From: Candidatus Kapaibacterium sp.
GTDB taxonomy: Bacteria; Bacteroidota; Ignavibacteria; Kapaibacteriales; UBA2268
Direction of reading: 5' to 3'
NCBI GenBank assembly: GCA_937995785.1
Contig: CALKJQ010000145.1
Span: forward strand, 1 to 39,247
DNA length: 39,247 bases
The notes under the pieces: model-generated
Database searches by the model: none
Told to the model about the DNA's origin: nothing
Seen by the model: the letters and a program-made list of their open reading frames with translations, nothing else
Translations under genes and position numbers: made by a program
Shown here: in pieces, positions 28,661 to 37,681 of the stretch
Position numbering within the stretch: position 1 is the stretch's first letter
How the letters are laid out: each line of letters opens with the position of its first letter

Positions 28661-29239
28661 ATGATTGACCTGCATACCGATAATGAAGATCTTAACAAAA
28701 GTGAAACCTCGGAAATTAATTCGCAGCAACTAAGTGAATTGAATTTAGAGCTAGAATCATTGAGAAAAGAGAATGAAGAATTAATATCACAATTAAGTTC
28801 TATAACCAATGAACGTGATAACTTTAAAGATCAGCTACTTAGAAAAGTTGCTGAGTTCGAAAATTTTAAAAATCGCACTCTTAAAGAAAAAGAAGACCTA
28901 ATATTTTATGCAAATGCCTCACTTATTAGAAATTTTTTAGACATATTGGACAATTTAGAAAAAGCAAACGAAAGTGTTAAAAAATCCAAAGATTACGATG
29001 CTTTTGTTAAAGGCTTGGAAATGATTGAACAACAATTTAAAAATCTGTTAAAAGACGAAGGCTTAACAGAAATAGAGACCAACATTGGAGATGATTTTGA
29101 TGTTGATTTACACGATGCATTAATGGCAGTGGAATCGGATTTGGAACCAGGAAAGATTGCGCAAGTTTTCCAAAAAGGTTACCAAATCAAAAATAAAATA
29201 ATACGGCACGCAAAAGTTGCTACATCAAAAGAAAAGTAG
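28661..29239 (+). CDS. grpE: Co-chaperone GrpE
   Basis: LLRKVAEFENFKNRTLKEKEDLIFYANASLIRNFLDILDNLEKA; DLHDALMAVESDLEPGKIAQVFQKGYQIKNKIIRHAKVAT. AGGAGAATTA precedes ATG 28661; the in-frame ORF extends to 28565. Confidence 0.93.
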   Translation: MIDLHTDNEDLNKSETSEINSQQLSELNLELESLRKENEELISQLSSITNERDNFKDQLLRKVAEFENFKNRTLKEKEDLIFYANASLIRNFLDILDNLEKANESVKKSKDYDAFVKGLEMIEQQFKNLLKDEGLTEIETNIGDDFDVDLHDALMAVESDLEPGKIAQVFQKGYQIKNKIIRHAKVATSKEK

Positions 29240-29251
29240 TGTGAGGTAAAT

Positions 29252-30409
29252 ATGGAAAAGAGAGATTATTACGAGTTGTTAGGAGTGGAACGCAATGCCT
29301 CACTCGACGAAATAAAATCTGCATACCGCAAAAAGGCAATGCAATATCATCCCGACCGAAATCCAGGAAACAAAGAAGCCGAAGAATTGTTCAAACAAGC
29401 AGCAGAAGCCTACGAAGTTCTGAGCGACCAAGATAAGCGCGCCCGCTATGACCGATTTGGGTTTGATGGAGTTCGTGGTAATTCGGGTTCTGCGGGATTC
29501 AATGATATTTCGGATATATTCTCCCATTTTGGCGATATTTTTGGCGGAGGAGGAAGCATTTTCGACGATTTTTTTGGTCATACCCGTCGCTCGTCACGTG
29601 GTGCTCGTCGACCTATCGGTGAACAAGGCTCTGATATTAAAATAAGATTACCTCTAACTTTGGGCGAAATAGCACTTGGAGCAAAAAAGAAAATCAAAGT
29701 TCGTTCCTATCAGCAATGTAGTGGCTGCCAAGGTACGGGTAGTAAAGAAGGAATTGGCTACACAACTTGCTCCCATTGCAATGGTACGGGCGAAATCCGA
29801 CAAGTAACTCGGACTTTTTTAGGACAAGTGGTAAATGTAACATCCTGCTATGCTTGCAATGGCAGCGGGCAAGTTGTTAAAGAAAAATGCCCAAAATGCA
29901 ACGGCGAAGGGAGAGTGGAAGGGGAACATACCGTCGATATCGAAGTCCCCGCCGGAGTGGAGGCGAACCAATACATAGTTTTAGAAAATCAGGGAAATGC
30001 TGGACGAAGGGGCGGTCCAAATGGTGATTTAATAGTAATATTCGAAGAAAAACCCCACCCATTTTTCAAAAAGGTTGGAAACGATATCGTTTATGAACTG
30101 AAAATTCCTTTTACTACTGCAGCATTGGGCGACGAGGTGGAAATCCCTACCATCGAAGGTAGCAAAAAAATTAAAATAGAACCCGGCACCCAACCTAACG
30201 ACCAAATTGTGATTGAAAACGAAGGTATCCCCTTTTTGAACAAGAAAAAAAAAGGAAATCTAATTGCCGTTGTCAATATTAATGTTCCGAAAAAATTGAA
30301 TTCCAAGGAAAAGGATTTACTTAGGCAACTTGCCGATAGTGAACATTTTTCGACAACAAACAAGAAAGGAAAGGACTTCTTCGAAAAAGTGAAAGATACT
30401 TTTTTATGA
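29252..30409 (+). CDS. dnaJ: Chaperone DnaJ
   Basis: J-domain with HPD (YHPDRNPGN), G/F region, four CxxCxGxG zinc motifs ([32 protein letters not shown]). Confidence 0.98.
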   Translation: MEKRDYYELLGVERNASLDEIKSAYRKKAMQYHPDRNPGNKEAEELFKQAAEAYEVLSDQDKRARYDRFGFDGVRGNSGSAGFNDISDIFSHFGDIFGGGGSIFDDFFGHTRRSSRGARRPIGEQGSDIKIRLPLTLGEIALGAKKKIKVRSYQQCSGCQGTGSKEGIGYTTCSHCNGTGEIRQVTRTFLGQVVNVTSCYACNGSGQVVKEKCPKCNGEGRVEGEHTVDIEVPAGVEANQYIVLENQGNAGRRGGPNGDLIVIFEEKPHPFFKKVGNDIVYELKIPFTTAALGDEVEIPTIEGSKKIKIEPGTQPNDQIVIENEGIPFLNKKKKGNLIAVVNINVPKKLNSKEKDLLRQLADSEHFSTTNKKGKDFFEKVKDTFL

Positions 30410-30417
30410 GATAACTT

Positions 30418-30975
30418 ATGATAAATTTTTCCAATTTAATCAATAAAATTAAAACAAACTTTGCGATAAACACCACCGAGTTATACGCAGTTGTTTTATT
30501 AAGCGTCGGAGCCATAGTTGGGTTTGCAGTAGATCCTAATTCTCAGAATAAAGATCTTTTAATTGCCACATTAAATCAAATTGAAACAAATGATAAACAA
30601 CTGAAGCAAGATGAAAAAATAACAAAAAAATCGCCAAATGCAACAGACTCACTAATTTCAACAAATCAATTGAATTCCGAAGAAGTAGATGAAAGTTCAA
30701 ATCAGCAGGACGAACAATACTTTTTGTCCTTGAATTCCAGAAGTCAACATAATAAGAAAAAAGCAGCATTATCCTCATTAAGTAAAAAGATTGACATTAA
30801 TACTGCTTCGAAAACGGAATTGATGAAACTACCCGGAATTGGCGAAAAAACTGCAGAAACAATAATCAATTACAGAAAAGAGCGAAGATTCAATTCAATA
30901 CAAGATATAATGAAAGTGAAAGGTATCGGACCAAAGAAATTCGAAAAAATGAAAGAATATATAGAAATTAAGTAG
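30418..30975 (+). CDS. ComEA-like helix-hairpin-helix protein with N-terminal TM
   Basis: TM LYAVVLLSVGAIVGFAV; C-terminal KIDINTASKTELMKLPGIGEKTAETIINYRKERRFNSIQDIMKVKGIGPKKFEKMKEYI. Confidence 0.88.
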   Translation: MINFSNLINKIKTNFAINTTELYAVVLLSVGAIVGFAVDPNSQNKDLLIATLNQIETNDKQLKQDEKITKKSPNATDSLISTNQLNSEEVDESSNQQDEQYFLSLNSRSQHNKKKAALSSLSKKIDINTASKTELMKLPGIGEKTAETIINYRKERRFNSIQDIMKVKGIGPKKFEKMKEYIEIK

Positions 30976-30989
30976 AAAATTTTGCTAAT

Positions 30990-31244
30990 TTATTCAATAA
31001 CTTCGTCGAAATCTTCGTCGTCGAAATCTAAATCCTCGTAATCATCCTCGTCAACCAATTCATCCTCATCATAGTCAATGTCTTCGAAATCCTCATCGTC
31101 GAAATCTTCGTCGTCGAAGTCATCATCGTCGAAATCTTCATCATCGAATTCGTCGAAATCTTCATCATCAAATTCATCAAAATCTTCGTCTTGTGGCGAA
31201 AGCAACATTTTTAATTCTTCTTTTAATAATTCATCGAAAAACAT
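30990..31244 (-). CDS. Extremely acidic low-complexity 84-aa protein
   Basis: 52 of 84 residues Asp/Glu (my count), [D/E]n-[F/Y/I/L] repeats after a short N-terminal helix-like segment. AAGGTG ribosome-binding-site-like motif just upstream of ATG (minus strand). Confidence 0.65.
   Translation of the reverse strand: MFFDELLKEELKMLLSPQDEDFDEFDDEDFDEFDDEDFDDDDFDDEDFDDEDFEDIDYDEDELVDEDDYEDLDFDDEDFDEVIE
31000..31195. repeat. Imperfect GAY/GAR/TTC codon-based tandem repeat
   Basis: Reiterated tcgtcgaaatcttcg / tcatcgaattcgtcgaaatcttca units on the + strand. Confidence 0.8.
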
Positions 31245-31334
31245 ATATCACCTTAAAAATTATTTGATTTTCTTTCTTGTTAAATTCCAAATTTCAAAAT
31301 TATTCAAAAAATAATAATAACAATCGAAACAAAA

Positions 31335-32087
31335 TTAAAAATATTTTTGTTTATATAAATTCACAATTTCCTTCAAAATTCTACTTGCTTTTCCTTCAAT
31401 AAAAATATCCACGAGCGAGTTAGTATAATTACTTGGCTTAGTGTTAATTTCGATTATTTTTGCACCATAGAATTTAGCATTTTCGGGAATTAAAGCAGCG
31501 GGAAATACCTCGCCGCTTGTGCCAACAATAATCATCAAATCGCATAATTGTGCTTCGCGCGCTGCTAAATTGTGAATTTTTTGATCAATGCTTTCCCCAA
31601 AAAACACAAAATCTGGTTTTAATATTCCGAAGCATTTAGGACATCTTGGTATATCCTTATTCAAGTCAATCTCGCCAATTGCATATCCTTGATGGCAATT
31701 TGTGCAAACCAATTTATTGGAATTACCGTGGAATTCTATAACATTTTTACTGCCCGATTTTTGATGGAGATTGTCGATATTTTGTGTTATGATTGATCGC
31801 AACTTCCCCATCCTTTCGAGTTCCATAAATGCATAGTGAGCATCATTTGGGTTGGCATTGGCAAATTTATCATAGAAAATTTGTTTAATCACTTTCCAAG
31901 AATCGGCGGGATTAGCCATAAAATGGTTAATTTCGAGTAATTGCGGATTATATTTTTGCCAAATTCCATCATCATCTCGGAAAGTGGGTATATTGCTTTC
32001 GGCGGACACCCCAGCACCGGTGAAAGCAACGATTACTTTTGATTTATTTATATAATCAACTGATTGATTAATCAAGTCATTTTTCAT
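31335..32087 (-). CDS. SIR2-family NAD-dependent protein deacylase
   Basis: VAFTGAGVSAESNIPTFRDDDGIW; ITQNIDNLHQKSGSKNVIEFHGN; CxxC pairs CTNC/CPKC; IIVGTSGEVFPAALIP. Confidence 0.95.
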   Translation of the reverse strand: MKNDLINQSVDYINKSKVIVAFTGAGVSAESNIPTFRDDDGIWQKYNPQLLEINHFMANPADSWKVIKQIFYDKFANANPNDAHYAFMELERMGKLRSIITQNIDNLHQKSGSKNVIEFHGNSNKLVCTNCHQGYAIGEIDLNKDIPRCPKCFGILKPDFVFFGESIDQKIHNLAAREAQLCDLMIIVGTSGEVFPAALIPENAKFYGAKIIEINTKPSNYTNSLVDIFIEGKASRILKEIVNLYKQKYF

Positions 32088-32271
32088 AAAGCAAAAATAG
32101 AAAAAAAATATTAAAGAAAATAAAAAATTAACATCGACCCTGTTTATGATTAAATTTTAATACATTAACCTTAACTAAAAAATAAATCATTTATTTATTT
32201 GAAAATTATGGACAATAGAAGAATAATTTTCATAATTTTGAAGTTTATATTATTACCATTTAAGAAAAATT

Positions 32272-34110
32272 ATGGAAAAACGAATCGAAATTATCGAAGA
32301 AGTAACAGTGCGATTTGCCGGGGATTCTGGCGATGGAATGCAAATGACTGGAACTTTGTTTGCCAAAAACTGCGGTGCAGTTGGCGACGACGTAAATACT
32401 TTTCCAGATTATCCATCCGAGATTAGACCACCAGCAGATACTCTTTACGGAGTAAGCGCCTATCAGGTTCACTTTGGTTCCAAAAAAATGAACACGATGG
32501 GTGATAAAATTGATGTTCTTTTTGCAATGAATGCAGCATCGGTTAAAGTTAATATACCTTACCTGCGTAAAGGCGCATTGATTATTGCAAATTCATCGGG
32601 TTTTGGACCAAGCAACTTAAAACTCGCCAAATACGACTCTAACCCCTTAGAAGATGGTTCTTATTCAGATTTCAATGTAATAAGTATCGACATTCCATCA
32701 ATTATGAAGGAAGAACTGAAGGATTTAAGTTTGCAAATGAAGCAAATCGACCGCACTAAAAACTTTTTTACATTAGGAATTGCATTCTGGTTATTTTCGG
32801 AACCATTGGATATTACAATCCAATGGCTTAAGAGTAAATTTGGTAAAAAAATCGAAATATTTGAATCAAATGTTCGCGCTCTCAAAGCCGGATATAGGTT
32901 TGCCGAACAAAGTCCAGAGTTTAAATATCGTTACGAAGTGCCAAAAGCAAATATGAAACCAGGATATTACCGCAACATAACGGGCAATGAAGCCGCTGCA
33001 CTTGGATTGGTTGCCGCCTCCAAAAAATCTGGTTTGCCATTGTATTTGGGTTCCTATCCAATTACTCCAGCAACCGAAATATTGCATCACCTTTCGGGTT
33101 ATAAGCAATATGGAGTAAAAATATTGCAAGCCGAGGACGAAATTGCCGGCATTGCTTCGGCTATCGGAGCATCATTTGCGGGTAATTTGGCAACTACTAC
33201 CACAAGCGGTCCTGGTTTGTCGTTAAAAGTCGAGTCGTTGGGATTAGCAGTGATAATGGAACTTCCATTAGTGGTTATCGACGTTCAAAGAGCAGGTCCC
33301 AGCACCGGGATGCCCACCAAACCCGAGCAATCAGATTTGTTCCTTGCAATGTTTGGTCGCCATGGCGAAGCCCCAATCCCCATTATTGCAGCTCGAAGTG
33401 CCAATGACTGCTTTTATGCTGCCTACGAAGGTGCTCAGATTGCATTAAAATATATGACGCCTGTTTTTGTTTTGAGCGATGGCTATCTTGCCCAAGGAAC
33501 AGAGCCTTGGTTAGTGCCCACACTCGACGAATTACCCGATTTTGAATTCGAATTTGCAAAAGATCCAAATGATTACAAACCATATAAACGAAATCCCGAA
33601 ACTCTTGCCCGTATGTGGAGCATCCCCGGAATGAAGGGTTTCGAACATCAAATAGGTGGATTGGAAAAAGAAAATATAACAGGAATAGTAACTCAAGATC
33701 CAAAAAATCATCAGTTAATGACCGAAATTCGTGCCGAAAAAGTTGCAAAAATAGTTCAAGATGTGCCCGATGCTATAATCGAGGGAGAACAATCAGGTGA
33801 TTTGTTGATTATTGGTTGGGGTAGCACTTATGGAGCAATAAAAAATGCTTTCGATAAATTGCGCAACGAGGGACATAAACTTTCCTTTGTCCACCTCAGG
33901 TGGCTTAATCCATTTCCGGCTAACCTTGGCGAAATAATTAACAAATTCGACAGAATATTTATCCCCGAAGGAAATATGGGGCAATTAGGATTTATAATAC
34001 AAGCTAAGTTCTTAAGATCAGTTTTGGGCTACCACAAAGTGCAGGGTAAACCTTTCACTGCTTTAGAAATAGAGCAAGAGTTGATTAAATTATTAAAGGA
34101 GGGAAAATAA
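32272..34110 (+). CDS. korA: 2-oxoacid (2-oxoglutarate):ferredoxin oxidoreductase alpha subunit with fused gamma domain
   Basis: Gamma domain (VRFAGDSGDGMQMTGTLFAKNCGAVGDDVNTFPDYPSEIRPPADT) followed by alpha pyrimidine domain (GSYPITPATEILHHLS, AEDEIAGIASAIGASFAGNLATTTTSGPGLSLK). Confidence 0.92.
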   Translation: MEKRIEIIEEVTVRFAGDSGDGMQMTGTLFAKNCGAVGDDVNTFPDYPSEIRPPADTLYGVSAYQVHFGSKKMNTMGDKIDVLFAMNAASVKVNIPYLRKGALIIANSSGFGPSNLKLAKYDSNPLEDGSYSDFNVISIDIPSIMKEELKDLSLQMKQIDRTKNFFTLGIAFWLFSEPLDITIQWLKSKFGKKIEIFESNVRALKAGYRFAEQSPEFKYRYEVPKANMKPGYYRNITGNEAAALGLVAASKKSGLPLYLGSYPITPATEILHHLSGYKQYGVKILQAEDEIAGIASAIGASFAGNLATTTTSGPGLSLKVESLGLAVIMELPLVVIDVQRAGPSTGMPTKPEQSDLFLAMFGRHGEAPIPIIAARSANDCFYAAYEGAQIALKYMTPVFVLSDGYLAQGTEPWLVPTLDELPDFEFEFAKDPNDYKPYKRNPETLARMWSIPGMKGFEHQIGGLEKENITGIVTQDPKNHQLMTEIRAEKVAKIVQDVPDAIIEGEQSGDLLIIGWGSTYGAIKNAFDKLRNEGHKLSFVHLRWLNPFPANLGEIINKFDRIFIPEGNMGQLGFIIQAKFLRSVLGYHKVQGKPFTALEIEQELIKLLKEGK

Positions 34111-34111
34111 G

Positions 34112-35146
34112 ATGACAAATATAATAGATAAACCTGTCGTACCTGTCGGCGAATTAACCGCAAAAGACTTTAAAACCCCAATTGATGTGCGTTGGTGTGC
34201 TGGTTGCGGCGATTATTCTGTTTTGGCTCAATTACAAAAGATTATGCCCACTCTGGGGATACCACGAGAAAACTTTTGTGTAGTTTCCGGAATTGGTTGC
34301 TCATCTCGATTTCCTTACTATGTTAATGTATATGGGTTCCATACAATGCACGGTAGAGCCCTGCCAGTAGCATCGGGAATTAAAATTGCAAATCCTGATT
34401 TATCAGTATGGGTTATTACCGGAGATGGTGATGGTATGGCTATTGGGGGTAACCACTTTATCCATGCTATTCGGCGTAATATGGATATTAAGATAATGCT
34501 TCTTAATAACGAAATTTATTCGATGACCAAAGGTCAGTATTCACCAACAACCCAGCAATACTCAAAAACCAAATCTTCGCCTTTTGGAGCAGTGGATTAT
34601 CCGTTCAACCCAATTGCTTTGGCTTTGGGTAGTGGAGCAACCTTTGTGGCTCGTTCCTCTGCAAGCAATCCAAAACACCTTAGCTATGTTATGCAACGAG
34701 CCGCCCAACACAAAGGCGTTTCTTTTGTGGAAATTTATTCCAATTGCGTAATTTTTACTGATGGTATTTTCGATAAATGGACAGATAAGCATTTTGTGGA
34801 CGAGAACGCTATATTTTTAGAAGAAAACAAGCCTCTTATTTATGGATTAAACCGCGATAAGGGTATAGTGATCGATAACCTTGCTCCTATGCAAGTACAA
34901 TTAGGAGAAAAATATTCCGAAAACGATTTAATTTTATATAACGAAAAGAACCTCGCATTAGCCCAAATGATTGCTACTATGTCGTACGACAACGAATTGC
35001 CTCGACCATTTGGTGTGTTCTACGATGTGGAAAAACCAAGTTACGACGAGCTTATCAATAAACAAATCACCGATACAATAAACCGAATGGGACCGGGCAA
35101 TATTGATGATTTGATGCGAGGCGATGATTATTGGGAAATTAAATGA
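34112..35146 (+). CDS. korB: 2-oxoacid (2-oxoglutarate):ferredoxin oxidoreductase beta subunit
   Basis: RWCAGCGDYSVLAQLQK; TPP-binding GDGDGMAIGGNHFIHAIRRN; MLLNNEIYSMTKGQYSPTT. Starts directly after korA. Confidence 0.93.
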   Translation: MTNIIDKPVVPVGELTAKDFKTPIDVRWCAGCGDYSVLAQLQKIMPTLGIPRENFCVVSGIGCSSRFPYYVNVYGFHTMHGRALPVASGIKIANPDLSVWVITGDGDGMAIGGNHFIHAIRRNMDIKIMLLNNEIYSMTKGQYSPTTQQYSKTKSSPFGAVDYPFNPIALALGSGATFVARSSASNPKHLSYVMQRAAQHKGVSFVEIYSNCVIFTDGIFDKWTDKHFVDENAIFLEENKPLIYGLNRDKGIVIDNLAPMQVQLGEKYSENDLILYNEKNLALAQMIATMSYDNELPRPFGVFYDVEKPSYDELINKQITDTINRMGPGNIDDLMRGDDYWEIK

Positions 35147-35176
35147 TTTATAATCAAATATAATATGGAGGTTTTT

Positions 35177-35788
35177 ATGACAAAATTTAATAATCACACA
35201 GCAATTGTTTTGGCAATTGCATTTATTCTAACATTTTTTTCTTGTTCAAAAACTATGAGTGATAACAAAAAAAATTCAAATACAGCAACAGCCAAACCAC
35301 AGTACGAAATTACTGTTGTCCAAAAAGGTGAAGAATTAGGCAAAATCGTCCTCGAACTATTTCCGGATGTTGCACCGAAACACGTAGCGAATTTTGATAG
35401 TTTGGTTAGCGTAAAATTCTATGATGGTTGTGCTTTCCATCGCGTTATTCCTGGATTTATGATTCAAGGAGGCGACCCAAATTCCAAGACTGAACCTCGC
35501 GAAAAATGGGGTTACGGAAGTCCCGACCAAACACGAGTTCCTGCCGAGTTTAGCAATTTGCAACACAAACGCGGTATTCTTTCGGCTGCCCGCTCCAACG
35601 ACCCCAATAGCGCTACTTCGCAATTCTTTATTTGCGTTGCCGATGCTACTTTCTTAGATGGTAAATATACTATCTATGGTCAAGTTCTTTCGGGAATGGA
35701 AGTTGCAGATAAAGTGGTGAATGCACCTCGCGACCAACGCGACAATCCTTATGATAAAATTGAAATGTTTATCAAGAAGATTAAGTAA
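35177..35788 (+). CDS. Cyclophilin-type peptidyl-prolyl cis-trans isomerase, predicted lipoprotein
   Basis: Lipobox FFSC; FHRVIPGFMIQGGDP, SAARSNDPNSATSQFFICVADATFLDGKYTIYGQV. GGAGG upstream of ATG 35177; the ORF-track ATG 35165 sits on the SD itself. Confidence 0.93.
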   Translation: MTKFNNHTAIVLAIAFILTFFSCSKTMSDNKKNSNTATAKPQYEITVVQKGEELGKIVLELFPDVAPKHVANFDSLVSVKFYDGCAFHRVIPGFMIQGGDPNSKTEPREKWGYGSPDQTRVPAEFSNLQHKRGILSAARSNDPNSATSQFFICVADATFLDGKYTIYGQVLSGMEVADKVVNAPRDQRDNPYDKIEMFIKKIK

Positions 35789-35806
35789 ATAAACCAAACG
35801 AATTAT

Positions 35807-35845
35807 AAAAAAGTCCAACTTCTCGTTTTAGTTGGACTTTTTTTT
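35807..35845 (+). terminator. Intrinsic terminator after the cyclophilin gene
   Basis: AAAAAAGTCCAACT-tctcgtttt-AGTTGGACTTTTTTTT stem-loop with U-tract; could also serve the convergent pyrG. Confidence 0.92.
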
Positions 35846-35900
35846 ATGATTTTTTCGTATTATTATCTTTTCATATTATTGTTGAATTAAATAATTATTT

Positions 35901-37526
35901 TTATTTTTCCTTGCGTTTGTGTTCTTTTAATGCCGCTTTTATGAAACCGATAAATAGGGGATGGCCAGAAATTACTCTCGATTTCAATTCCGGATGGAAC
36001 TGAACACCGACAAAAAATGGATGAAGCGGGTATTCAATTATTTCGACCAATTCTCCATCGGGCGATGTGCCACTACAAACTAATCCATTATCAATTAATA
36101 GTTGACGAAATTGATTATTAACTTCGTATCGATGGCGATGGCGTTCGGATATTTCGTGGGTCTGATATGCTTTGTAAGCTAATGTATTATCTGCAATAAT
36201 TGCGGGATAGGCACCCAATCGCATAGTGCCACCTTTGTTTTTAACAGATTTTTGTGATTCCATCAAATCGATAACATTTTGATTGGTTTTTTCGAATTCG
36301 GCAGAATGGGCTTTTTCTAAACCACATATATTGCGAGCAAATTCGATAACAGCACATTGAAGACCAAGGCATATTCCGAGAAATGGCAAATTATTCTCGC
36401 GTGCATACTTAATAGCAGCTATTTTCCCTTCAATTCCCCTACGCCCAAATCCCGGACCGACCAAGATCCCATCTAAATTACCAATTTTGGCTTCTGCTCC
36501 TACTTCTTCTATCTCTTCGCTGTTTACCATTTCGATATTCACTCGAGTGTTATTAATCGAACCCGCATGGATAAATGCTTCGATTATGCTTTTGTAGGAA
36601 TCGCGGTATTGTGTGTATTTCCCCACCAATCCCACCGTAACTTCGTTTGCGGGACGCTTAATTTTGTCGACAAATTTTTTGAATTCATCTAAATTGGGTT
36701 CCACGGGATCCATTACTAATTTTTCGAGTAATATATTGTGCAATCCCTGCTGTTTAAAAGTAAGTGGGACTTCGTAGATAGTGTGTGTGGCGTCGGGGAC
36801 ATCGATAACAGAGTTTTCTTCGACGCTACAAAATAGTGCAATTTTGGATTTTATATCCTTTGTTAATTTATTTTCACTACGGCAAAGAAGTATTTCGGGC
36901 CGAATTCCATATTCCATCAATGTTTTTACGGAGTGTTGGGTAGGCTTGGTTTTAACTTCACCCGAAGATTTGATGTAAGGGACATAAGTTAAATGGATAT
37001 TCATTACTCTTCTGCGTCCTAATTCCAAATACATTTGTCTTTGGGATTCCAAAAAAGGCAAGGACTCTATATCGCCAACGGTTCCACCAATTTCGATAAT
37101 CACAAAATCTTTTTTTCCCTCGAACGATTTCATTCTTAATTTAATTGCGTCGGTTATGTGAGGTATAACTTGAACGGTTTTGCCCAAATACTCGCCCCGT
37201 CGTTCTTTTTCAATAACTTCGAAATAAACTTGACCCGTGGTGTGGTTATTTTTTTTGGACAGCGATTCTCCCAAATACCTTTCGTAATGTCCTAAATCCA
37301 GATCTGTCTCGGCGCCATCATCGGTTACGTATACTTCGCCATGTTGGAATGGATTCATTGTACCGGGATCGACATTAATATAGGGATCGAATTTCATGAT
37401 TGTAACCGAAAATCCACTTTGTTTTAACAATAATCCAATAGATGCAGATGCTATGCCTTTGCCCAACGAGGACAGCACGCCACCTGTGATAAAAATGTAG
37501 CGAGTGAGCGTTTTTGTTTCTTTCAT
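35901..37526 (-). CDS. pyrG: CTP synthase
   Basis: [31 protein letters not shown]; class-I glutamine amidotransferase domain [29 protein letters not shown] 37526 preferred over 37583. Confidence 0.97.
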   Translation of the reverse strand: MKETKTLTRYIFITGGVLSSLGKGIASASIGLLLKQSGFSVTIMKFDPYINVDPGTMNPFQHGEVYVTDDGAETDLDLGHYERYLGESLSKKNNHTTGQVYFEVIEKERRGEYLGKTVQVIPHITDAIKLRMKSFEGKKDFVIIEIGGTVGDIESLPFLESQRQMYLELGRRRVMNIHLTYVPYIKSSGEVKTKPTQHSVKTLMEYGIRPEILLCRSENKLTKDIKSKIALFCSVEENSVIDVPDATHTIYEVPLTFKQQGLHNILLEKLVMDPVEPNLDEFKKFVDKIKRPANEVTVGLVGKYTQYRDSYKSIIEAFIHAGSINNTRVNIEMVNSEEIEEVGAEAKIGNLDGILVGPGFGRRGIEGKIAAIKYARENNLPFLGICLGLQCAVIEFARNICGLEKAHSAEFEKTNQNVIDLMESQKSVKNKGGTMRLGAYPAIIADNTLAYKAYQTHEISERHRHRYEVNNQFRQLLIDNGLVCSGTSPDGELVEIIEYPLHPFFVGVQFHPELKSRVISGHPLFIGFIKAALKEHKRKEK

Positions 37527-37681
37527 TTTATAATTTTTAGAAAATAAAAAATGCAAATTATGAAATTGTTTGTTTTTATTCACTTGTGTGGAAAATTGCT
37601 TTTTTTCCTTAGAAATTCCCTATAAAGCAATCTTTCAAATAATTTTGAATTAAAATAAACAATAAATTTTCTTAGATTCTT

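Noticed and set aside
31078-31314. + strand SKSSSS-repeat ORF
   Set aside because: Antisense frame of the acidic repeat gene; the minus-strand frame has a better start/SD context and ends at a normal stop, so the Ser-rich frame is probably a shadow.
37596-37633. attgcttt...aaagcaat dyad between the PAS kinase and pyrG
   Set aside because: Short A/T-rich stem with a large loop; insufficient to call a terminator or regulator.
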